A stretch of 10,999 nt of DNA from Bacteroidaceae bacterium (GTDB lineage Bacteria; Bacteroidota; Bacteroidia; Bacteroidales; Bacteroidaceae): contig CAAGKZ010000043.1 in assembly GCA_900770665.1 (NCBI GenBank), positions 1-10,999 of the forward strand, in the 5' to 3' direction. Shown here one piece after another: positions 7,113-10,999 of this stretch. The position numbers were made by a program, and so were the translations under genes. Under the pieces are notes generated by a model. The model ran no database searches. It was not told the DNA's origin and saw only the letters and a program-made list of their open reading frames with translations. Every line of letters begins with the position of its first letter. Position 1 is the stretch's first letter.

Positions 7113-7122
7113 ATCGTTTTCT

Positions 7123-8199
7123 TTACTTCATCTTCTCTTCAACCAAATCCTTCATTGCCTGGCCGCGGAGGTCGCGCTTTACGATAGTGCCATCGGGACC
7201 GAAAAGGATAATCTGTGGAATACCCTGTATGCCGTAAAGTTCTGTTGCATTGTCCTTGTTGTTCTGTGGAACCACAATCTGTGGGTAGGTAATACCCTCC
7301 TCTTCAAGAGCGGCCTTGAATGCAGCCTCGTCGTCCCATACATTCACGCCAAGTACCATGAACTTGTCGCCGCCGAACTTGTTCTGCAACTCAATGAGGT
7401 TGGGGATTTCCCCCTTACAGGGGCCGCACCAGCTTGCCCAGAAGTCAACGAGTACATATTTGCCCTTGCCTACATAATCCGAGAGCTTTGATGCCTTGCC
7501 GTCAATGGTGTAGCCTGTGAAGTCAACGAACATCTTGCCGGCCTGTGTTGCAGCAGCTTTCTCATAGCTTTTGCGTAGCGCCTTTATTGATGCAAGCTCG
7601 CCTGCATACTTCACTGTTGCTATGGCCTCGTCTAATGTCTCGAGTGTGGGGTAGAACTGGCGTGCTGTCATTGATACGATATATGCACCGATGACATTAT
7701 CCTTGTTTTCGCTGATACCTTTGAGGTAGAGACCATAGAAAGCCTCTTCTTCGCCTGCGAGTGCAGCATTAATCTCTTCACGTGATTTGCCCTCGTCCAT
7801 CATTTTGTCCATTTTGGCATTGATGGCATTGCCAGCCTCGGCGATTTTGTTGCCAAATGCTGTGAGCCTGTCGTTGTAGCCACCATTGTCGGTTACGGTT
7901 GCAGGGCGTGATGTGAAATCGATTGCAGCCTTTGTGCCTGCAGTTGCCAGAACAATGACCTTTGAACGGCGGTTCTTATCGATGTTTACCTCGAAAATCT
8001 TTTCACCCTCAATGTTGTTCTCGAACTTGAATGCGCCATTCTCAATTACGCATGTTGCGCAAGCATCAGCTGTGTTCAAATCAATGAGGTACGCTGTCTT
8101 GCCGTTTGAAGCTTCGTCGGTTTTTCCTGTGATTGTATAGCTCTGGGCACTTGCTGCAAAAGCAAAAACTGCCAAGGCTATTGTTGATAAAATTCTCAT
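7123..8199 (-). CDS. TlpA-like thioredoxin-fold protein with DUF4369-type N-terminus, exported
   Basis: A 358-residue exported thiol-disulfide protein. Residues 1-18 form a signal peptide (MRILSTIALAVFAFAASA) with a likely signal-peptidase-I cut after ASA. Residues about 20-115 resemble the beta-rich DUF4369 domain common in Bacteroidota TlpA-like proteins (my recognition, not a search). A charged helical linker follows to about 220. The C-terminal thioredoxin/AhpC-TSA domain carries WASWCGPCKGEIP with redox cysteines C258 and C261, and the cis-proline at P328 (GIQGIPQ). It probably reduces or resolves disulfides in periplasmic proteins, perhaps during cytochrome c or cofactor maturation; the substrate is unknown. 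A second CxxC (C47-A-T-C50) lies in the N-terminal domain. It is last in the minus-strand block, 109 bases after the metallophosphatase, and has a candidate promoter of its own. Confidence 0.92.
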   Translation of the reverse strand: MRILSTIALAVFAFAASAQSYTITGKTDEASNGKTAYLIDLNTADACATCVIENGAFKFENNIEGEKIFEVNIDKNRRSKVIVLATAGTKAAIDFTSRPATVTDNGGYNDRLTAFGNKIAEAGNAINAKMDKMMDEGKSREEINAALAGEEEAFYGLYLKGISENKDNVIGAYIVSMTARQFYPTLETLDEAIATVKYAGELASIKALRKSYEKAAATQAGKMFVDFTGYTIDGKASKLSDYVGKGKYVLVDFWASWCGPCKGEIPNLIELQNKFGGDKFMVLGVNVWDDEAAFKAALEEEGITYPQIVVPQNNKDNATELYGIQGIPQIILFGPDGTIVKRDLRGQAMKDLVEEKMK

Positions 8200-8240
8200 G
8201 TTCGTATTTGTTAATGGTTAATACTCTGAAATTTTGTCTG

Positions 8241-8274
8241 CGAAAATAGTTCAAATAAATCAATAAATGTCAAT
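8241..8274 (-). promoter_or_regulatory. Candidate promoter of the tlpA-like gene
   Basis: On the minus strand, TATTTTCG (8248-8241) matches TAnnTTTG except at one position. ATTG at 8274-8271, 22 bases upstream, may be the -33 box. The implied leader is about 35 bases. No hairpin terminator is visible between the metallophosphatase stop (8309) and this site, so read-through from the nucleotidase genes is also possible. Confidence 0.45.
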
Positions 8275-8308
8275 GTTTACATTATTTAATACAGGAGATA
8301 TGTCGCAA

Positions 8309-9127
8309 TTACTCAAAAATGAGGTTTGCGAAACCAAGATAGCGCCCGTTCTTGCCCATCTGCTGCATTACCACATCCTTACCTTCGCTATTCTTGTATA
8401 TCATAGGTTCCTCGAAATGGTCGTGCGAATGTCCCCCAAGTATAATGTCTATTCCGCTTGTTTCTGTTGCCAAGCGCTCGTCGTTATACTCGTTCTTTAT
8501 CTTCCACCCAAGGTGCGAGAGGCACACGATAGCGTCGCAGCCCTTCTCTTTCAGTTCGGCAACACTCTTTTGTGCGGCTTCAACGGGTGATGTGAATGTC
8601 ACACCCTCGTAGTTCTCCTGTGCAACCAGCCCTTTGGGGTCGGGCGAGAGTCCGAAAACTCCAATCTTCTTGCCGCCGCGCTCAATTATAGTGTAGGGCT
8701 TTACAAGCCCTTCGCACACTGTGCCGGTGAAGTCATAGTTTGCGCATACTACATCGAACTTTGCCATTTTTATAAGGCGTGCCAGATTCTCAAGCCCAAA
8801 GTCGAACTCGTGGTTGCCGAGTGTGCCGGCATCGTAGCCCATGGCATTCATCAGTTCAATCTCGGTGCTTCCCTTGAAACTGTTGTAGTAGAGTGAACCT
8901 TGTGAAAAGTCGCCGCAGTCAAACAAAAGCATATTCTCCCTGCCAACAGAGTCGGCAATATGCTCAATGAGCAGTGCGCGGTTCAGCACTCCTGCATTGC
9001 CGTTCTTTTCCGACTCAATGCAACTGTGTGTGTCATTGGTGTGCAGTATTGTAATATGGCTCTGTGCATTCGCTCCGCAACACAGCAATATGGCTAATGC
9101 AAAAAGTATCTTTTTCATGATGTTCAT
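8309..9127 (-). CDS. Exported metallophosphatase, the N-terminal (catalytic) half of a 5'-nucleotidase
   Basis: A 272-residue calcineurin-like phosphoesterase of the UshA/5'-nucleotidase type, predicted periplasmic. A signal peptide occupies about residues 1-22 (cut near ANA-QS). Dimetal ligands are all visible: D32 and H34 in NDTHS, D73 in CGDFSQG, N105 and H106 in GNHEFDFG (with D109, the catalytic dyad partner), H205 in LSHLGW, and H233/H235 in GGHSHDHF. It ends right after the phosphatase domain, with no C-terminal substrate-specificity domain; that domain is encoded by the gene upstream. The ATG at 9127 overlaps the upstream TGA by four bases (ATGA), which suggests translational coupling and supports this start, although a second Met lies at codon 4 (9118). 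It probably hydrolyses nucleotides or sugar nucleotides together with its neighbour; the exact substrate is not readable. Confidence 0.93.
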   Translation of the reverse strand: MNIMKKILFALAILLCCGANAQSHITILHTNDTHSCIESEKNGNAGVLNRALLIEHIADSVGRENMLLFDCGDFSQGSLYYNSFKGSTEIELMNAMGYDAGTLGNHEFDFGLENLARLIKMAKFDVVCANYDFTGTVCEGLVKPYTIIERGGKKIGVFGLSPDPKGLVAQENYEGVTFTSPVEAAQKSVAELKEKGCDAIVCLSHLGWKIKNEYNDERLATETSGIDIILGGHSHDHFEEPMIYKNSEGKDVVMQQMGKNGRYLGFANLIFE

Positions 9128-9876
9128 TCTTTGATTGTTATACGTCCGTCACATGCAGCACTTATCTTCCTGCCGTTTGCGGTCTCTTTCTTAATGTATT
9201 CCACCATCAGGTCGCGCAGCAGAAAACTTGTAATCTCGAGGTCTGTGCCCTGTGCAAGGGTTGTGAGGTTGTCATTGCCTTGTGACAGGTAGTCGAGTGT
9301 GGCAATGCGGTATGCTTTCTTTGGATCAATGGACTTGCCTCCCACGGTGGCGCTTACAAGCTCGCCCTCTTTGGTTATCACCAGTCGCATGCCGCTTATG
9401 GCCTCGCCTCCCACTTTGGCAATCTCTTTGCAAAGTTGTGTCAGTTGCTCGCCGTTCAGTGTCAGCAGTGCAAGCTTGTTCTCGAAAGTGAACACGTTGT
9501 AAACATCGCCGAATGTTATTTTGCCGGCTGCGATGTTGCTGCGTAGGCCACCCTTGTTGGTCAGGGCAATGTCAATCTTTTCTTCGCTGTGCTGCTGTGC
9601 CATCTCCATTAGTGCATCGGCAGCAAAGTTCATCAGCGGGCTCTCGGGGATGTATTTCTCCAATGCAACAGCGGCCTCGCCAAGTACAGGACTCTTGATG
9701 CTGTCTATGTATGCCTTGTCACGCTCCAGTATGGCGCGCACCTCAGCTGCGCCGTCATGGCTATCAATGGTCGTGACTTTTATGTTGCCGGCCTCGATGT
9801 TGAGTTTCTGCTCCTTTGGGGTGCAACTGCAAAGGAGTGCCACCAACAGCGTGATTGCTGAAAATGTGTGTTTCAT
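9124..9876 (-). CDS. 5'-nucleotidase C-terminal-domain lipoprotein
   Basis: A 250-residue lipoprotein corresponding to the substrate-binding C-terminal domain of 5'-nucleotidases, without the catalytic phosphoesterase domain. The N-terminus MKHTFSAITLLVALLCSC contains a lipobox (L15-C16-S17-C18) with C18 as the likely lipidated residue. Family motifs are present: SPLMNFAADAL (79-89), DIALTNKGGLRSNIAAGKITFGD (102-124), NVFTFENKL (127-135) and YRIATLDYLSQGND (189-202). I place the start at ATG 9876. The frame stays open to 9948, but that would begin upstream of the expected transcription start of a perfect promoter at 9918-9949. Residues after C18 (TPKEQ) are not the strongly acidic surface-export signal of Bacteroidota, so a periplasm-facing membrane anchor is more likely (inference). 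It is translated first, then the metallophosphatase with a 4-base overlap. Confidence 0.93.
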   Translation of the reverse strand: MKHTFSAITLLVALLCSCTPKEQKLNIEAGNIKVTTIDSHDGAAEVRAILERDKAYIDSIKSPVLGEAAVALEKYIPESPLMNFAADALMEMAQQHSEEKIDIALTNKGGLRSNIAAGKITFGDVYNVFTFENKLALLTLNGEQLTQLCKEIAKVGGEAISGMRLVITKEGELVSATVGGKSIDPKKAYRIATLDYLSQGNDNLTTLAQGTDLEITSFLLRDLMVEYIKKETANGRKISAACDGRITIKE

Positions 9877-9917
9877 GGTTTTTCGTTTTCCGTTTTGACC
9901 TTTAACCTTTTGGATAC

Positions 9918-9949
9918 CAAAGGTAGTGTATGTTGTGCATAATAGCAAA
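9918..9949 (-). promoter_or_regulatory. Promoter of the nucleotidase gene pair
   Basis: On the minus strand, TTTG (9949-9946), a 20-base spacer and TACCTTTG (9925-9918) are a perfect match to the Bacteroidota promoter. Transcription should begin near 9912, about 35 bases before the ATG at 9876. Confidence 0.87.
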
Positions 9950-9973
9950 CAAACACCAAAATAATGAGCAACA

Positions 9974-10005
9974 TTTGTTTAAATGCAAAAAATGTTCTAT
10001 CTTTG
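9974..10005 (+). promoter_or_regulatory. Promoter of rplS
   Basis: TTTG (9974-9977), a 20-base spacer and TATCTTTG (9998-10005) are a perfect match to the Bacteroidota promoter. The -33 box lies only 24 bases from that of the divergent nucleotidase promoter. The leader to the rplS ATG is about 80 bases, longer than the 20-35 bases seen for most genes here. The best hairpin I find in it is a weak 6-bp stem (10029-10034 with 10044-10049), so I call no defined regulatory fold. Confidence 0.87.
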
Positions 10006-10091
10006 TCCCCGCTTTCGGCGTAATCGCTGTCAAGGAAGAGTAACTTGATATGTTGCGTTTGAATGATTGAACAATTTAACAAATCAAAAAA

Positions 10092-10442
10092 ATGGATTTA
10101 ATTAAAATTGCTAAAGAAGCATTTGCTACTGATGTAAAGCGTGAGATGGAGTTCCACCCAGGTGATACTATCACAGTGGCTTACAAGATCATCGAGGGAA
10201 CAAAAGAGCGTATCCAGATGTATCGTGGTGTTGTTATCCGCATCAGCGGTCATGGTTGCGAGAAGCGTTTCACAGTACGTAAGATGTCAGGTACTGTAGG
10301 CGTAGAGCGTATCTTCCCATTGAACTCACCTGCTATCGACAGCATCACTGTCAACAAGCGTGGTCGTGTTCGTCGTGCTAAGCTCTACTACTTGCGCGCC
10401 CTCACAGGTAAAAAGGCTCGTATCAAAGAGATTAAGGCTTGA
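10092..10442 (+). CDS. rplS: 50S ribosomal protein L19 (bL19)
   Basis: A 116-residue component of the large ribosomal subunit located at the 30S-50S interface. The sequence shows the family signatures FHPGDTITV (about 21-29), RIQMYRGVVI (40-49), GVERIFPLNSP (69-79) and GRVRRAKLYYLR (90-101); length is normal. Upstream the gene has an A-rich run rather than a Shine-Dalgarno, typical of this phylum. It stands alone here, between its own perfect promoter and a terminator, not in the rpsP-rimM-trmD-rplS operon known from Proteobacteria and Firmicutes. Confidence 0.98.
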   Translation: MDLIKIAKEAFATDVKREMEFHPGDTITVAYKIIEGTKERIQMYRGVVIRISGHGCEKRFTVRKMSGTVGVERIFPLNSPAIDSITVNKRGRVRRAKLYYLRALTGKKARIKEIKA

Positions 10443-10463
10443 TAACCTTGTAAAGATCAAAAT

Positions 10464-10494
10464 AAAAAAGCAGCTCCGTCGGGGCTGCTTTTTT
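10464..10494. terminator. Bidirectional terminator between rplS and the DUF2007 gene
   Basis: A 14-bp stem (10464-10477 with 10481-10494, one G-T pair) closes the loop GTC. The A run on the left and T run on the right allow termination in both directions. rplS stops at 10442 and the convergent minus-strand gene stops at 10507. Confidence 0.93.
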
Positions 10495-10506
10495 ATGTTT
10501 ATGTGG

Positions 10507-10743
10507 TTATTGTTCCTGTGAACTGCCTATTACTTCCAGTGCCTTTTCCTCATCTTCTTCGTTTACTACAACGAGCACTCCTTTGCCCATCCCTGAGTAT
10601 GACGAGGTGATGGCGCCTATTGTCTCATCCATAATGGCGCAAGGGATGTTGTTTGTCTCCAGCACACCTCTGATGAGTTCGGCCTGCCACACTGTTCCCG
10701 TGAATACCGTAACCAGTTTTTCTTTGTTGGCATCTGTTGTCAT
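10507..10743 (-). CDS. Small DUF2007-like protein
   Basis: A 78-residue soluble protein resembling the DUF2007 family (sometimes labelled a putative signal-transducing protein), whose function is not established. Visible segments that fit are VTVFTGTVWQAELIRGVLE (11-29), NNIPCAIMDETIGA (31-44) and VLVVVNEEDEEKALEVI (56-72); the pattern suggests a small alpha/beta fold of the ferredoxin type, as in regulatory domains. No signal peptide or membrane segment is present. The start is well supported: AAAGGAGG lies five bases before the ATG. The gene is convergent with rplS and divergent from the probable frr; a candidate promoter with a palindrome in its spacer lies upstream. Confidence 0.87.
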   Translation of the reverse strand: MTTDANKEKLVTVFTGTVWQAELIRGVLETNNIPCAIMDETIGAITSSYSGMGKGVLVVVNEEDEEKALEVIGSSQEQ

Positions 10744-10748
10744 AACTA

Positions 10749-10756
10749 CCTCCTTT
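10749..10756 (-). promoter_or_regulatory. Strong Shine-Dalgarno of the DUF2007 gene
   Basis: On the minus strand, AAAGGAGG ends five bases before the ATG at 10743. This is nearly full complementarity to the 16S 3' end and fixes the start. None of the other genes in the window has a comparable match. Confidence 0.85.
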
Positions 10757-10804
10757 TTTTAAGATTAAACACAGCGCATTGTCCGTTTGTTGGTTTCGTT
10801 TCTG

Positions 10805-10836
10805 CTAATATAGCTATTTGTCGCAAATAAAGTAAA
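10805..10836 (-). promoter_or_regulatory. Candidate promoter of the DUF2007 gene
   Basis: On the minus strand, TTTA (10836-10833), a 20-base spacer and TATATTAG (10812-10805) match the Bacteroidota promoter with one mismatch in each box. The leader would be about 55 bases. A 15-base palindrome (10815-10829) fills most of the spacer. Confidence 0.4.
10815..10829. repeat. Palindrome in the DUF2007-frr divergent region, possible operator
   Basis: TATTTG and CAAATA are perfect inverted repeats around the centre TCG. The site lies within the spacer of the candidate minus-strand promoter and about 48 bases upstream of the candidate frr -7 box. A regulator is not identified. Confidence 0.35.
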
Positions 10837-10876
10837 CTTTTTCCACTCATTTGCAGAAATTTCCGTGCCTTTGTGC

Positions 10877-10884
10877 TATATTCG
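10877..10884 (+). promoter_or_regulatory. Candidate -7 element for frr
   Basis: TATATTCG matches TAnnTTTG except at one position and ends 38 bases before the ATG at 10923. The nearest TTTG (10850-10853) is 23 bases upstream, slightly far, so the -33 box is uncertain. Confidence 0.45.
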
Positions 10885-10922
10885 CATATAATTTTATCGG
10901 AAAACAATTAATACTTAGAATT

Positions 10923-10999
10923 ATGATAGACATAAAAGCTTGTTTAAGGGATGCCGAGGAGATGATGCAGATGACAATCATGCACCTCGAGGAGGAGTA
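10923..10999 (+). CDS. frr: Probable ribosome recycling factor, 5' end only
   Basis: The frame from ATG 10923 runs off the window after 25 codons: it begins MIDIKACLRDAEEMMQMTIM and continues with HLEEE. The pattern M-x-D-x-K-x-C-L-x-x-A-x-E-x-M-x-M plus H-L-E-E matches the N-terminal helix of Bacteroidota ribosome recycling factor, which with EF-G splits the post-termination ribosome. A further ~160 codons with the HIRAG-type segment would be expected just beyond the edge. The assignment rests on 25 residues, so it is probable rather than certain. Its proximity to rplS fits a translation-related neighbourhood. Confidence 0.75.
   Translation, partial: MIDIKACLRDAEEMMQMTIMHLEEE

Noticed and set aside
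9877..9948. Upstream extension of the nucleotidase lipoprotein to an ATG at 9948
   Set aside because: It overlaps a perfect promoter (9918-9949) and would put a polar stretch before the lipoprotein signal peptide.
1..10999. Mobile element, prophage, CRISPR or defence system
   Set aside because: No transposase, integrase, direct-repeat array or recognised defence gene is present; all sizeable genes are core or common accessory families with ordinary spacing. The tandem tRNA genes could be an integration target, but nothing integrated is visible here.

Overview
The window reads as a stretch of core chromosome from a member of the Bacteroidota, most likely the order Bacteroidales. Three things point there. 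Several genes are preceded by the Bacteroidota-type promoter (TTTG, about 20 bases, then TAnnTTTG); two copies are perfect, upstream of rplS and of the nucleotidase lipoprotein. Shine-Dalgarno sequences are mostly absent. The gene families are typical of the group: a TlpA-like thioredoxin with a DUF4369-like N-terminus, a pseudouridine synthase with a long Arg/Gly/Asn-rich N-terminus, and a 5'-nucleotidase divided over two genes. I see no transposase, integrase, phage gene, CRISPR array or toxin-antitoxin pair.

Layout. Bases 1-160 hold the 3' end of one tRNA gene, a complete tRNA-Val(UAC) and a terminator. Bases 258-4412 look like one plus-strand operon, purB - rluB-like - asnS (purine synthesis, rRNA modification, tRNA charging), closed by a strong hairpin terminator. 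Two separately placed plus-strand genes follow: a 10-helix EamA-type transporter (4494-5393) and a mannose-1-phosphate guanylyltransferase (5493-6578). A 55-residue two-cluster ferredoxin (6725-6892) has its own promoter and terminator. Just after it lies a possible 30-residue membrane peptide (6965-7057).

An 18-bp perfect bidirectional hairpin (7070-7112) separates this block from a minus-strand block. That block, in order of transcription, is a 5'-nucleotidase C-terminal-domain lipoprotein (9876-9124), a metallophosphatase overlapping it by four bases (9127-8309), and a TlpA-like envelope thioredoxin (8199-7123). The first two together make up the two domains of a classical periplasmic 5'-nucleotidase, in reversed order. 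rplS (10092-10442) is divergent from them and has its own perfect promoter. It shares a bidirectional terminator with the convergent DUF2007 gene (10743-10507). The window ends in the first 25 codons of what is probably frr (ribosome recycling factor).

Much of the content serves translation (tRNA-Val, RluB-like enzyme, AsnRS, L19, RRF); the rest is envelope and housekeeping metabolism. No undescribed system is evident. The items most worth a second look are the small membrane ORF, the RluB extension with its shifted arginine codon use, the split and reordered nucleotidase, and the control region of the DUF2007 gene (a palindrome inside the promoter spacer plus an unusually strong Shine-Dalgarno).
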